DNA of 64,000 nucleotides from Anaerolineae bacterium (GCA_022843745.1 JALHNB010000027.1:1-64000), one strand, 5' to 3'. Positions 7,991 through 16,502 are shown, numbered from the stretch's first letter. Notes: generated by a model from the letters alone, not told the origin. Made by a program: numbers and translations.

Positions 7991-9895
7991 ATGCCCAAAC
8001 GTATGATCGTTTTTGCTGTAGTCATTCTGCTGTTCACAGGAACCGCGCTTGCACAGACACGCTCCGTTTTCTGGCAGCGATGGGACGTACTCATCGACAA
8101 TGTTGATACGTCCGGTAACAGTTTTGATGTGACCGAAACCTACGATGTCTATTTCACCGGGACGTTCAGCTTTGGCCTCCGTGTCATCGAACTCACGAAT
8201 CTGGATGACATCCAGAATATTCAGATTTACGATGGCAACCAGGCGCTGCGGCAAAGCTGCTCGGAGCAGGCTGGAACATTCTGTGTATCCACAACGACGG
8301 ACGGGCGTGAAATCCAATATTATTTTACGCAGCCCGTCACCAATGATAACCGCGTCATTCGCATCGAATATACCGTCCTCGGCGCATTGCGAATCTACGA
8401 AGGCGGCGATCAGCTTTGGTGGTCGGCGATTCCCTCCGATCATTTCGGCTATACGATTGGCAGTAGTACCGTCACCGTGCAAATGCCGCCAGGGTTTGGC
8501 CCGCGTGAAGGTGTTGATCGGGTAGATGTCTATGGTGTACCTGGGACGGTGCAGGTCAATGGGACGACCATTACTGCGATGCCAAACGCCGCAATTTCAG
8601 GCGATGGCAAATTTGAAATTCGTGTTCAGTACCCCCATGACCCGGCTGCTGTTTCACCCCGCTGGCAGTCATCTTTTGATACCCAACGCGAATTTGACGA
8701 GAACGTCAAGCCGCTGCTTGATTTCGGCATACTGGCTTTAGCGGGGCTGATCGGGCTTGGTGGGCCGTTGGCAATCTTTGGCCTGTGGTACACGCGCGGG
8801 CGTGATCCAAAAATCGGCCCCGTTCCGACATATCTTTCCGATCTGCCATCCGCGATTCCGCCGGCATTGGTCGGGTCGCTGGTCGATGAACGGGTCGATA
8901 TTCGCGACATCCTCTCAACGTTTGTTGACCTCGCGCGGCGTGGCTATATGGTCATGGAGGAAAATCAAACGGCGGGTGCTTTTGGCATCGGTGTTAACCG
9001 CACTTTTACCTTTAAGCGTACCGATAAGCCATCGAACGATCTGCGCCAATTTGAAGAGCGTGTGCTGGATCGCATTTTCAGCGGCAGTTCAATGGAACGA
9101 ACGTTAGACTCGCTCAAGAACAGTTTTTACACGACCATCCCACAGATTCAGAAAGACCTGTATAAAGACCTGGTGGGGGAAGATTTCTTCAAGGGTGATC
9201 CTAATAACACACGGGGTGTGTGGACGGCAGGCGGCATTGGGCTGCTCGTTCTCGCCGGGTTGATTTTCTTCGGTGTCGTTTCTAACGATGATCTGAATGT
9301 TTCTTCGATGCTGGCCTGCCTGCCTGTCGCGATTGGGATAACAGGTATCGCAGCCTTCATTTTCGGTCAGGCGATGCCCTCTAAAACCCGTAAAGGCGCG
9401 GAAGAAGCAGCCAAGTGGAAAGCCTTTTACGAATATCTGCGCAACCTCGAAAAATATAACACCGTAGAAGAAGCCGCCAGCCGTTTCGAGGAATTTTTGC
9501 CGTATGCCGTCGCTTTTGGCCTGGAACGCTCCTGGCTGCGGAAATTCAACGGGATTGAAAATGTGCCGATTCCGGTCTGGTATTATCCGACCTATATCGG
9601 TGGACGCTATCGTGGGGGTTATACACCCGGTACGCCCGTTCCGCGCCCCGACTACAGCGACATTTCACGCGCAGGCAGCGGTGGACTCGATCAAATGTCG
9701 GGCAGCTTGACCGGCGGCCTGGAAAGCATGTCAAACGGGCTGACTTCGATGCTGGACTCAGCAGCGCGTATCGTCACCAGCCAACCCCAATCCTCCGGCG
9801 GCAGCGGCAAATGGAGCAGTGGTGGCAGCAGTTGGAGTGGAGGCGGTTTTAGCGGCGGTGGCAGTAGCGGCGGTGGTCGTTCCGGTTTCGGCTGA
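7991..9895 (+). CDS. DUF2207 family membrane protein
   Basis: 634 residues: a signal peptide or first helix (MPKRMIVFAVVILLFTGTALAQ), a large extracytoplasmic beta-rich DUF2207 region (~25-210), a helix near 235-255 (LDFGILALAGLIGLGGPLAIFGLWY), a cytosolic segment, and two more helices near 410-460. The C-terminus is Gly/Ser-rich (SWSGGGFSGGGSSGGG), as usual in this family. AGGAGG at 7979-7984 favours the ATG at 7991 over the TTG just before it. It is the first gene of a four-gene run ending with an SPFH protein, similar in content to the Bacillus ydjFGHI membrane-stress cluster (inference). The biochemical function of DUF2207 is not established. Confidence 0.85.
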   Translation: MPKRMIVFAVVILLFTGTALAQTRSVFWQRWDVLIDNVDTSGNSFDVTETYDVYFTGTFSFGLRVIELTNLDDIQNIQIYDGNQALRQSCSEQAGTFCVSTTTDGREIQYYFTQPVTNDNRVIRIEYTVLGALRIYEGGDQLWWSAIPSDHFGYTIGSSTVTVQMPPGFGPREGVDRVDVYGVPGTVQVNGTTITAMPNAAISGDGKFEIRVQYPHDPAAVSPRWQSSFDTQREFDENVKPLLDFGILALAGLIGLGGPLAIFGLWYTRGRDPKIGPVPTYLSDLPSAIPPALVGSLVDERVDIRDILSTFVDLARRGYMVMEENQTAGAFGIGVNRTFTFKRTDKPSNDLRQFEERVLDRIFSGSSMERTLDSLKNSFYTTIPQIQKDLYKDLVGEDFFKGDPNNTRGVWTAGGIGLLVLAGLIFFGVVSNDDLNVSSMLACLPVAIGITGIAAFIFGQAMPSKTRKGAEEAAKWKAFYEYLRNLEKYNTVEEAASRFEEFLPYAVAFGLERSWLRKFNGIENVPIPVWYYPTYIGGRYRGGYTPGTPVPRPDYSDISRAGSGGLDQMSGSLTGGLESMSNGLTSMLDSAARIVTSQPQSSGGSGKWSSGGSSWSGGGFSGGGSSGGGRSGFG

Positions 9896-9926
9896 TGCCG
9901 TACTTTGATTTTTGATCTGGCTTTTT

Positions 9927-9964
9927 GCTAAAAGCTAACTGCTAAAAGCTATGAGCTAAAAGGG
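9927..9964. repeat. 14-bp tandem repeat GCTAAAAGCTAACT-like, about 2.7 copies
   Basis: Units start at 9927, 9941 and 9955 with a 14-base period. The last unit runs into the AGGGAG ribosome-binding site of the next gene. Similar AAAAG-type short repeats occur at 28080-28115 and 35870-35925. Confidence 0.8.
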
Positions 9965-9973
9965 AGTAACAAT

Positions 9974-10492
9974 TTGAATACAGGCCGTTTAATCGGTGTG
10001 ATTTTGATGGTGATCGGGTTGGGCGCGGCGCTGCTGGCGGGTTTATGGCTTGCAGCGCAGCTTTCAAATCAACAAATTACGGGTGGTGGCGCGGTATTGG
10101 GCGCGGGGTTGGCCTTTATTCCGATTGCGCTCATCGTGGCCTTTGGGATTTATATGTTCGTGCAGGGCGGTAAAGAGGCTGTACAAGAATCGGTCATGCA
10201 AAAACAGCGCCAACTGCTCGACATTCTCAAAAGCCGGGGGCAGGTGAGCGTATCCGATATGGCGATTGAAATGCACGTCACGCCGGATACGGTTAAAGAG
10301 ATGGTGCATCAGCTTGTCGGCTTGCAGGTTTTCAGCGGTTACGCCAACTGGAAAGCGGATACGCTCTATTCCTCGGAGGCGAGCCAGCTGCGCGAACTGA
10401 GCCAATGTAAAAACTGCGGCGGCGAGATCGAGCTGGTTGGCAAGGGAATCGCGACCTGCAAATACTGCGGAACAGAATATTTTCTGAGTTAG
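9974..10492 (+). CDS. Membrane protein with winged-helix-like domain and C-terminal zinc ribbon
   Basis: 172 residues from a TTG preceded by AGGGAG. Two membrane helices (~5-27 and ~36-60) are followed by a helical, winged-helix/PCI-like region (ILKSRGQVSVSDMAIEMHVT) and a C4 zinc ribbon (CKNCGG...CKYCGTEYF). The helix-turn-helix-like part may serve protein contacts and need not bind DNA. It lies between the DUF2207 and SPFH genes, as membrane zinc-ribbon proteins do in ydjFGHI-type clusters, so it may recruit or scaffold the SPFH protein (inference). No enzyme motif is visible. Confidence 0.8.
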   Translation: MNTGRLIGVILMVIGLGAALLAGLWLAAQLSNQQITGGGAVLGAGLAFIPIALIVAFGIYMFVQGGKEAVQESVMQKQRQLLDILKSRGQVSVSDMAIEMHVTPDTVKEMVHQLVGLQVFSGYANWKADTLYSSEASQLRELSQCKNCGGEIELVGKGIATCKYCGTEYFLS

Positions 10493-10590
10493 TTGCGCTG
10501 TGATCTCACCAATCATTGGGGCAATATTTTGCTGTGAGTGTTTTAGAATCATGATAAGCTAATCTAAATTGTTTGAGAAAGGTGACATGA

Positions 10591-11121
10591 ATGTCCGATT
10601 TATATGATGATATTGTGAGCCAACGGGGTTCCGTCCAGCGCTTGCTGGCACGCATACCGGGTTTTCGCGGTTATCAGGATAAAGCTGACCGACGCACCGC
10701 CGACACGATGCTGCGAAATCATATCGCGGGTGAATTGGCGAAGCGCGTGAATCGTTTTGCATCTATCGAGAAAGCGATCATCGAGGATGGCGGCCTGTCG
10801 TACATGAGCAAATCGCGCGATGCGAAAAGCAAGCTGCAACTTTATCTTGACCGTCTGAAGGCTGCTGCACCCGGCTATTCGGGATTCTTCGCTGCGGTGA
10901 AGATCGACACGGAAGAACTGGAAAAGCTCTACAGCTTTGACGAGGCGCAAATTCGCTATGTGGATAAATTTGACGACGCGCTGGCGACTCTCGATCAAAA
11001 TGTCAAAGCAAAAGAGGGAATCGACACGGCAATTGCTGCGATTGACGCGCTGGCGGCTGAGGCAAACGAAGCGTTTGCGCTGCGCGAAGACGTACTGACT
11101 AATCTGAATAAATCGCTTTAA
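10591..11121 (+). CDS. Uncharacterised all-helical protein of the DUF2207-SPFH cluster
   Basis: 176 residues, no signal peptide or membrane helix, highly charged, with long predicted helices (RTADTMLRNHIAGELAKRVN; YLDRLKAAAPGYSGFFAAVK; LEKLYSFDEAQIRYVDKFDD). I do not recognise a named domain. A GAGAAAGGTG site precedes the ATG, and the stop lies 27 bases before the SPFH start, so the two are probably co-translated. By position it takes the place of the coiled-coil PspA-type member of ydjFGHI-like clusters, although the sequence is not obviously PspA. A soluble partner or adaptor of the SPFH protein is the most economical guess. Confidence 0.75.
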   Translation: MSDLYDDIVSQRGSVQRLLARIPGFRGYQDKADRRTADTMLRNHIAGELAKRVNRFASIEKAIIEDGGLSYMSKSRDAKSKLQLYLDRLKAAAPGYSGFFAAVKIDTEELEKLYSFDEAQIRYVDKFDDALATLDQNVKAKEGIDTAIAAIDALAAEANEAFALREDVLTNLNKSL

Positions 11122-11148
11122 TTCTTGGGTATCAAGGAGATCATCGAA

Positions 11149-12240
11149 ATGCCCCGTATTATAGATGTTATCGACCACGTAAATGTTGCCGATGAAGAAT
11201 TTGCATGGCGTGAACCGCAAGAAGGCAGTGGTGATTGGCGGATGGGTTCGCAGGTAATTGTCGGCGAAAATCAGGCGGCGGTTTTTGTGCGCGGCGGCCA
11301 GGCGCTCGACACGCTCGGCACCGGGCGGCACACGCTCTCAACGGCTAACCTGCCTATTTTAGCGGGCTTGATCGGCCTGGCGACCAGCGGACGTACACCC
11401 TTCACGGCTGATCTCTACTTCGTCAATATGAAGGATATGCCGCAGGTCGGCTGGGGGACAAACCCGCCGATTGTTTTGGAAACACCTGGCAAAGGTATGG
11501 GTGTGGCGCTGCTTATTACTCACGGTATTGTCGATATTGGTATTGATGAACCGATGCGGTTTGTTAAGCAGTATGGTGTTGGCAAGCCGCGTGTCGTGTT
11601 AAATGACCTTAAAAGCCGCCTTCAGACCATTCTGCTTGGCGCGATCTCACAGCTTTTGTTGAAATCCGGCGCACAGAGCATCCCTGACGCGAATCGTATT
11701 CTGGACGACCTCGAAGGCGCGGCGCTGGCAATGTTGAATGAGCCGTTCCAGGCGCTTGGCTTACGGATTAAGGCATTTGAGGCCAATCCGTTTACCGCCA
11801 AGCAGGTTTCTGAGGACGAACTGCGTGATTATGTCAGTCTGGAAACCTGGGAACGTGTCAAACGCATGTCGATTGCGCAAACGGCGGCGGCTAATACAGG
11901 CGCAGGTGGTGCTCTGGCAGGCGCAGGTGTCGGCCTGGGTGTTGGGCAGCAGATCGGCGCGGCACTTAATCCCGATGGCGCAGCGCTTCAGCAGCAGCTT
12001 CAACAGCAGCAGATGATGATGCAGCAAATGATGATGCAGATGATGCAGAATCAGGGCAATCAACAGCAGCCAGCGCCTGCCGCACCCGCAGCAGGTGGCA
12101 GCGCCCCACAGACCAAAGAACAGATTCTGGCTATGATCGACAGCCTGGACATGAAATTGATGAACGGCGAGATCACTGAAGACACCTACAAAATGTTAAC
12201 TGCTAAATGGCAGGAACGTCTAAAGCAGCTCGGCGGCTAA
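11149..12240 (+). CDS. SPFH-domain (YdjI/virion-core-like) protein with C-terminal SHOCT-like motif
   Basis: 363 residues from the ATG at 11149, chosen because AAGGAG (11134-11139) is correctly placed; a TTG at 11125 lacks a site. The protein has the SPFH/YdjI pattern (GSQVIVGENQAAVFVRGGQ; TADLYFVNMKDMPQVGWG; YGVGKPRVVLNDLKSRLQT) across ~10-240. An Ala/Gly segment and a Met/Gln-rich stretch (QQQMMMQQMMMQMMQ) follow, then a short SHOCT-like helical hairpin (IDSLDMKLMNGEITEDTYKM). Family members oligomerise at the membrane and act in membrane-stress or virion-core-like assemblies. No membrane helix is seen, so binding probably needs partners encoded upstream. Confidence 0.88.
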   Translation: MPRIIDVIDHVNVADEEFAWREPQEGSGDWRMGSQVIVGENQAAVFVRGGQALDTLGTGRHTLSTANLPILAGLIGLATSGRTPFTADLYFVNMKDMPQVGWGTNPPIVLETPGKGMGVALLITHGIVDIGIDEPMRFVKQYGVGKPRVVLNDLKSRLQTILLGAISQLLLKSGAQSIPDANRILDDLEGAALAMLNEPFQALGLRIKAFEANPFTAKQVSEDELRDYVSLETWERVKRMSIAQTAAANTGAGGALAGAGVGLGVGQQIGAALNPDGAALQQQLQQQQMMMQQMMMQMMQNQGNQQQPAPAAPAAGGSAPQTKEQILAMIDSLDMKLMNGEITEDTYKMLTAKWQERLKQLGG

Positions 12241-12295
12241 GAGATCGTTTATAACCCCAAACCCACTTAGCAAGAGGCTGGTATAGGCTTTTGCT

Positions 12296-12321
12296 CCCCT
12301 CTCTAATGCTTTGGAGAGGGG
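12296..12321. terminator. Stem-loop between convergent SPFH and glycosyltransferase genes
   Basis: Arms CCCCTCTC and GAGAGGGG (8 bp) with a 10-base loop, followed by GCTGGGGGTGAGG. There is no T-run, so a role as a two-way transcription barrier is only possible. The same GGAGAGGGGCTGGGGGTGAGG-like string is a familiar dispersed intergenic element in Chloroflexota and cyanobacteria. Confidence 0.5.
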
Positions 12322-12344
12322 CTGGGGGTGAGGTTTGGTCGCCC

Positions 12345-14237
12345 CTACGGCACAATATCCACCGTGCCGATGACCGCATGATCCGCATCATCGTCCAGCA
12401 AAATGCGTTCACCCGTTAGCGGATCGTATAACCCCACCAGCAGCGTATATTCACCTTCCGCAACGCCACTCAGAGGCAGCGTATACACATCGCGATAATT
12501 TTCGGATGTTGACCACGACTGTGTGCTGATGCGCTCATCCTGCGGGAACTGATCGTCCTGCGTCCACAGCGGCGTTCCCGTCGCTGGATTAATATTCCCC
12601 GCCATGTGAACAAAAATTTTCAGCGGATTTTCCGTTGTTCTCAGAGGATGCCAGTAAAGCCACAAGACTAATTCGCCGTCAGGTTCGGGCGGCATCAAAA
12701 TTTGCACACCGACTAATTCCGCAACGTCTCCAAATGTCGCTAAGGGCGGAGATTCAATTTCATCGGATTTTAGTTGCCAATCCATATACTGCCGCGCAGG
12801 CAGTGTACCGATTTTGACGCTGCGCACCAGTTGCATATTCGCGTTGAGCCAATCTTCGCCAACCTCCGCATTTTCCCATCCCGGCGGTGGATCAATGACC
12901 AACCATAAACTCGAATATTGCTCACGATCTCGTTCTAGAACGCTTTCAATTTCTGATCCCGATTGATCGGGATTCGCCGGGAGGCGTTCCATTGGCGTGA
13001 AATCGGCGTAATAGTAGGTGAACGCTTCATCGGCGGCGGCTTGTATCACAACATCATCGGGCGAAACCTGATCGTGAAGATATTCGGTAAATTCTCGCCA
13101 ATCCGGTGCTTTCGTGTAGTCAAAAAACACAAAATAATTATAGAGGCTATACCCACTGACGATTATCCAGCCTGCCAAAAGCGCTATTGAAATAACACGC
13201 CATACGCGATTTGTAGGGGCGGCTCGCGAGTCGCCCCTACGGAATAACCCCTCAACCAGCGCTGCAAACAACACAATATACGCAGGCACAGCCGACAGCA
13301 CATAGCGCGGCGTAAACACGTTCAGCCGCAGTGAGACGATTCCCAGCAGCAGGGGAGGGATCACGCCGAGCAGTGCCATCAGCAGAGCCGCGCGTCGATT
13401 CTGCCGCCGGAGGACGAAAAATCCGATAATCAAAATCAGTAAAATCAGCGGCCAGAGTAGCGCGATGAGATTTTCCGGCAGTGACGAGCCAAATGTGAGC
13501 GATGGTAAAAACCATGTCAGCAGGCGTGGCGGATCAAACCCAAACGTGGTGCCGCCGTAGCCGCTGCCTGTGAGCAAGCGTCCCTGTATAAACCAGGGTG
13601 CTAAAATCAAACCGATGATAATTTGCGCAGTCAGCCAGTGCCGAATCAATCGCCAATTGCGCCAATACGCGATAATGACAAACACACTCAATACAAAAAG
13701 CGTGAATAATTCCAAATAATAGAGATAAGCTGCCAGCGCTGCAAAAATGATATAAAGCACCCAATCGACGCGCCGATGTTTCTCTAATGCTCGCAGTGCC
13801 AGCCATACTCCTGCTGCGCTGGCTGCTGCCCAGCCTGCGTACATCTTGGCATCCTGCGCGTGCCAGATTTCCAGTGGGTGAATCGCCCACAGCAGCGCCG
13901 ACAAAACCCCCATACGCCGCCCGCCGATGCGATGCCCCAGCGCGTATAAGACCGGGACTCCGATGACGTTGAGAAGTGCGGGCAGTAGTCGCAGGCTGAA
14001 CTCACTCACGCCAAAAACGATTCGCCAGCCACGAAACAGAGCGAATGTCAGCGGCGGTTGCGGGTCTTTGAGGACGATTTCACTGTTCAGCGTTTCGACC
14101 AGCGGCTTTTCGACCCAGTTCATCGCCGTAAACGCCTCGTCGCCCCGGAAGGATACCGCGTCGATTTTGTAGAGGCGCAAGGTAAAACCCGCTATCGTCA
14201 ACAAAATGACAATCGCCAGCGCAGTTTGTCGTTTCAT
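12345..14237 (-). CDS. Polytopic glycosyltransferase, ArnT/PMT-like (GT39 type)
   Basis: 630 residues. The N-terminus has the GT39/GT83 signature: a first helix then FRGDEAFT, in which Asp-Glu is the catalytic/metal pair in a periplasmic loop, followed by PQPPLTFALFRGW. About ten membrane helices run to ~residue 365. A soluble C-terminal domain follows (DWREFTEYLHDQVSPDDVVI) plus a beta-sandwich near 500-625. These enzymes move sugars from polyprenyl-phosphate donors to proteins or glycans outside the membrane. A dispersed palindrome is embedded in frame and encodes RRGDSRAAPTNR just before the last helix. The substrate is unknown. It is convergent with the SPFH gene. Confidence 0.82.
   Translation of the reverse strand: MKRQTALAIVILLTIAGFTLRLYKIDAVSFRGDEAFTAMNWVEKPLVETLNSEIVLKDPQPPLTFALFRGWRIVFGVSEFSLRLLPALLNVIGVPVLYALGHRIGGRRMGVLSALLWAIHPLEIWHAQDAKMYAGWAAASAAGVWLALRALEKHRRVDWVLYIIFAALAAYLYYLELFTLFVLSVFVIIAYWRNWRLIRHWLTAQIIIGLILAPWFIQGRLLTGSGYGGTTFGFDPPRLLTWFLPSLTFGSSLPENLIALLWPLILLILIIGFFVLRRQNRRAALLMALLGVIPPLLLGIVSLRLNVFTPRYVLSAVPAYIVLFAALVEGLFRRGDSRAAPTNRVWRVISIALLAGWIIVSGYSLYNYFVFFDYTKAPDWREFTEYLHDQVSPDDVVIQAAADEAFTYYYADFTPMERLPANPDQSGSEIESVLERDREQYSSLWLVIDPPPGWENAEVGEDWLNANMQLVRSVKIGTLPARQYMDWQLKSDEIESPPLATFGDVAELVGVQILMPPEPDGELVLWLYWHPLRTTENPLKIFVHMAGNINPATGTPLWTQDDQFPQDERISTQSWSTSENYRDVYTLPLSGVAEGEYTLLVGLYDPLTGERILLDDDADHAVIGTVDIVP
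13213..13240. repeat. GTAGGGGCG...CGCCCCTAC palindrome inside a coding region
   Basis: A 28-base near-perfect palindrome (one G-T mismatch between arms) within the GT39-type gene. It keeps the frame open and encodes RRGDSRAAPTNR on the - strand. The family also occurs between genes at 6081 and 33136 and inside another gene at 17602. Confidence 0.9.
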
Positions 14238-14261
14238 AGGGGGAAATTGAACATCAAGAGG

Positions 14262-14325
14262 GTTATTCCAGATTTGAGACGACTTTAAATGCCGTTATTC
14301 CAAGTTCAGAACGACTTTATGATGC
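14262..14325. repeat. 32-bp tandem duplication of a gene 3' end including its stop
   Basis: Copies at 14262-14293 and 14294-14325 both begin GTTATTCCA. On the - strand the inner copy ends the monooxygenase gene (KVVLNLE-stop). The outer copy would again read KVVSNLE-stop, so the last codons and the stop are duplicated. Confidence 0.85.
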
Positions 14326-14603
14326 GTGACCGTCGTTTCAAAGGTGAGCAGGATCGCCTGTGCTGCGGGTGCAACGACAGCCGTCTCGACATTTTCACCC
14401 GCAAAACTGCGAATGGCATCCAGCGATTCCCAAAATGATATAACGGTTAATTCGACGGTATCATCAATATCTCGCTGCAAGATTTTAACTTTTTTAAATC
14501 CCTTGAGCTTCTTAACCTCAGCATAAACCGATTGCTGAAAGTGTTCGAGATATTGGGGAAGCTTTTCCTGATGTACCGTACAACGCCAGATTCGTGCGAT
14601 CAT
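14295..14603 (-). CDS. Antibiotic biosynthesis monooxygenase (ABM) domain protein
   Basis: 102 residues forming one ferredoxin-like ABM fold: MIARIWRCTVHQEKLPQYLEHF, then a strand with VKILQRDIDDTVELTVISFWES and DAIRSFAG, the usual spacing of the family. Members are small dimeric enzymes acting on quinones, haem or polyketides, or are regulatory; the substrate cannot be read here. The usual FW/SxxAhxxF pattern is present. Its 3' end lies in the 32-bp duplication. It is followed on the - strand by the GT39-type gene and preceded 14 bases away by the two-helix membrane protein, so all three may be co-transcribed. Confidence 0.85.
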   Translation of the reverse strand: MIARIWRCTVHQEKLPQYLEHFQQSVYAEVKKLKGFKKVKILQRDIDDTVELTVISFWESLDAIRSFAGENVETAVVAPAAQAILLTFETTVTHHKVVLNLE

Positions 14604-14617
14604 TTTTAAGTCTCTGC

Positions 14618-15358
14618 TTATTTTGAAGCTAGTGTCGCCTGTTCGAATGCTTCGGCCTGCGCTGGGGTGAGGGCCGCGCGACCATCTCTTGGCACATCAC
14701 GCATGAAATCCTTCAGATTCGGCTTGAGGTCAGAATCGGCATACAACACTGGGATCGTTGGATTTGTGATGGTGACACGCGCACGTGGATCGGTAAAGAT
14801 TATCAATGGCTTTACTTCCACCCCTGGCGCAATCGGTTGCAGCAATTTTTGGAGGTGTTCGACGGCGCGTTGTGCCTCTGTGTTGGGGTTTCCAATGCCA
14901 TCACGCCGGAAAATGCGCGTAAACGTCGATAGTGCGCTGCCGTGTGTTGACCATTTATCGCCTTCAACAGTGTAGACACCATCCTGGAAAAGTGCCGTGA
15001 TCGCGTAAACTCCCTGCGGGGAGATCAAAACGTGACGCGCCGGAATATGAAAATAGCTGTACAAAACGCTTTTATTGCTCAGACCTTTGAGTCCATTTTT
15101 AAGGGCTTTTTCCGGGCGTGGCTCACGTACCCACAAGTTGGTCATGCGTACCGAAACCAGTGTCGTGACCAACCCAATGGGCAGCACCAGCGATGGCAGC
15201 AGGATAACCAGTGTTGAATCCAAGTCGGCAGAAGGGTTAAACGCCTGCTGGTTGGTGATAATGAACGCGCCGATGAGAACGGCAAAACTGAAAAAAAACA
15301 GATATTGGGCAATGCGGCGGTTGCGTTCCACCAACTTGTCGTTAACTTCGGTACGCAT
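14618..15358 (-). CDS. Two-helix membrane protein with NERD-like cytosolic domain (tentative)
   Basis: 246 residues. Two membrane helices (~19-37 and ~47-68) form a hairpin, followed by a ~170-residue soluble part. YSYFHIPARHVLISPQGVYAI resembles the start of nuclease-related (NERD) domains, where a hydrophobic strand and Gly-Val/Ile lead to a Glu-x-Lys motif. That motif is not clear here (ITALFQDGVYTV), so nuclease activity is doubtful. PIAPGVEVKPLIIFTDPRA resembles the later NERD strand. The family role is unsettled. It lies directly upstream of the ABM gene on the same strand. Confidence 0.65.
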   Translation of the reverse strand: MRTEVNDKLVERNRRIAQYLFFFSFAVLIGAFIITNQQAFNPSADLDSTLVILLPSLVLPIGLVTTLVSVRMTNLWVREPRPEKALKNGLKGLSNKSVLYSYFHIPARHVLISPQGVYAITALFQDGVYTVEGDKWSTHGSALSTFTRIFRRDGIGNPNTEAQRAVEHLQKLLQPIAPGVEVKPLIIFTDPRARVTITNPTIPVLYADSDLKPNLKDFMRDVPRDGRAALTPAQAEAFEQATLASK

Positions 15359-15400
15359 AATGTCCTTTTACGTGGCGTGAGCAGTGAAGCTAAAATTGAA

Positions 15401-15429
15401 GTAAGGACAGGTCTCAGACCTGCCCCTAC
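15401..15429. repeat. Palindrome GTAAGGACAGGTCT...AGACCTGCCCCTAC
   Basis: A 14-base arm, one centre base and a second arm with two A/G differences, which point to decay of a GTAGGGGCAGGTCT-type arm. It lies between the NERD-like gene and the secreted protein gene. A more degraded copy (ACAGCTCCCAGATCTGCATCTAC) begins at about 18474. Confidence 0.8.
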
Positions 15430-15443
15430 GTTGGATTTACGGG

Positions 15444-16502
15444 TTAAACGGGTACGAAGTAGGCGAGAAAGCCGCCGCGTCCGATCTCGGCACATACCAG
15501 ATCGCCAAATCGCAGCGATGGCTCGATGATCCAGCGGCGCGGTGAGCCATAGGCGACACCAATCACTGCGCGGTCAATGTCGGCAGCATTTGGTCGGATG
15601 CAGTGTGTGATTTTAAGCGGGAGTTCGCCAGTCTGAACCTGCCCCTTGTCGTTATAAAACGTGACATCATAGAGGAGTTGTTTTTGCACATAATTTGCAG
15701 GGTTCGGCGGGTTGTAGCCGATCCACGACAGCGCACATGTGCTGGCAATCGAACCATTATAACCAACATCAATGTCTTCACGATCATAAAAGAGGGTGTC
15801 GCACGCCAGATATTGATACGGGCGCATGATGTTGAAGAAATCACTGGAAACATTTCCCGTCTGGACAGTGCCGGGTGCTGCTGGGGTTGTGGTTTGCCCG
15901 GACGTGCTGGTGATTTCGGCTGTGATACGTGCCTTGCCACCGAGGTTGATATTCACGGGCGCAGAACCATCGGCTGAACCAAGAATTTGGGCGCTGGCGA
16001 GGTTGTTCACATCAAAGCGCGAGCCTGGCGTCCATGCCCAATAGGTCAGGACGGATGAACCAGAGGCATCTGCTACAAAACGGAAATTAACGGGCAGATA
16101 AAAGCCGATCCAGACAGCCCGTTGATTGACGACAACAGGCGTTGGGTAGGTGAGCGTAAATGTGCCTGCCTGCTGAATATCAACCTGTGTCTGGCTGACA
16201 AGACGCGCGTCGGAGGGGGAACCGCCGTTGGCATCTTCGTAGATCAGCACGTCAATCGACGCACCCGGCACAGGGGTATTCACTTCAATACTGACTTTAT
16301 CAATCGCGGCGGGGCGTGCCACACCAGCCGTATCCAGGTCAAAACCGTTCATGACCAACGATGCCTCACCGGAGATAAACCAGACGGTACTGTCTGTTCC
16401 GGAATTGATATTAAGAATCACAGCCCCAGCGTTGGCAGGCAGAATCACCGTTACCAACGCGATCATCAGGCCGACGAGCAGCCAATTTCTGAATTTCAAC
16501 AT
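15444..16502 (-). CDS. Secreted protein of unknown function, two-part beta-rich architecture
   Basis: 352 residues if started at the ATG at 16502, which begins a clear signal peptide (LLVGLMIALVTVILPANAGA); an upstream in-frame Met at 16604 would lie across the divergent promoter and is unlikely. Residues ~30-195 look like a beta-sandwich (IDKVSIEVNTPVPGASIDVLIYEDANGG). After a Thr/Pro linker, residues ~215-352 contain four Cys that could form disulphides (YLACDTLFY, STCALSWIGY, THCIRPN, DLVCAEIG). I recognise no named domain. It is divergent from the polytopic gene at 16597 and probably extracellular. Confidence 0.7.
   Translation of the reverse strand: MLKFRNWLLVGLMIALVTVILPANAGAVILNINSGTDSTVWFISGEASLVMNGFDLDTAGVARPAAIDKVSIEVNTPVPGASIDVLIYEDANGGSPSDARLVSQTQVDIQQAGTFTLTYPTPVVVNQRAVWIGFYLPVNFRFVADASGSSVLTYWAWTPGSRFDVNNLASAQILGSADGSAPVNINLGGKARITAEITSTSGQTTTPAAPGTVQTGNVSSDFFNIMRPYQYLACDTLFYDREDIDVGYNGSIASTCALSWIGYNPPNPANYVQKQLLYDVTFYNDKGQVQTGELPLKITHCIRPNAADIDRAVIGVAYGSPRRWIIEPSLRFGDLVCAEIGRGGFLAYFVPV

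Noticed and set aside
10600-11331. 243-codon - strand frame opposite the helical protein and SPFH gene
   Set aside because: The + strand genes have ribosome-binding sites and, for SPFH, a clear family match; the antisense product is Cys/Arg/Phe-rich and unrecognisable.
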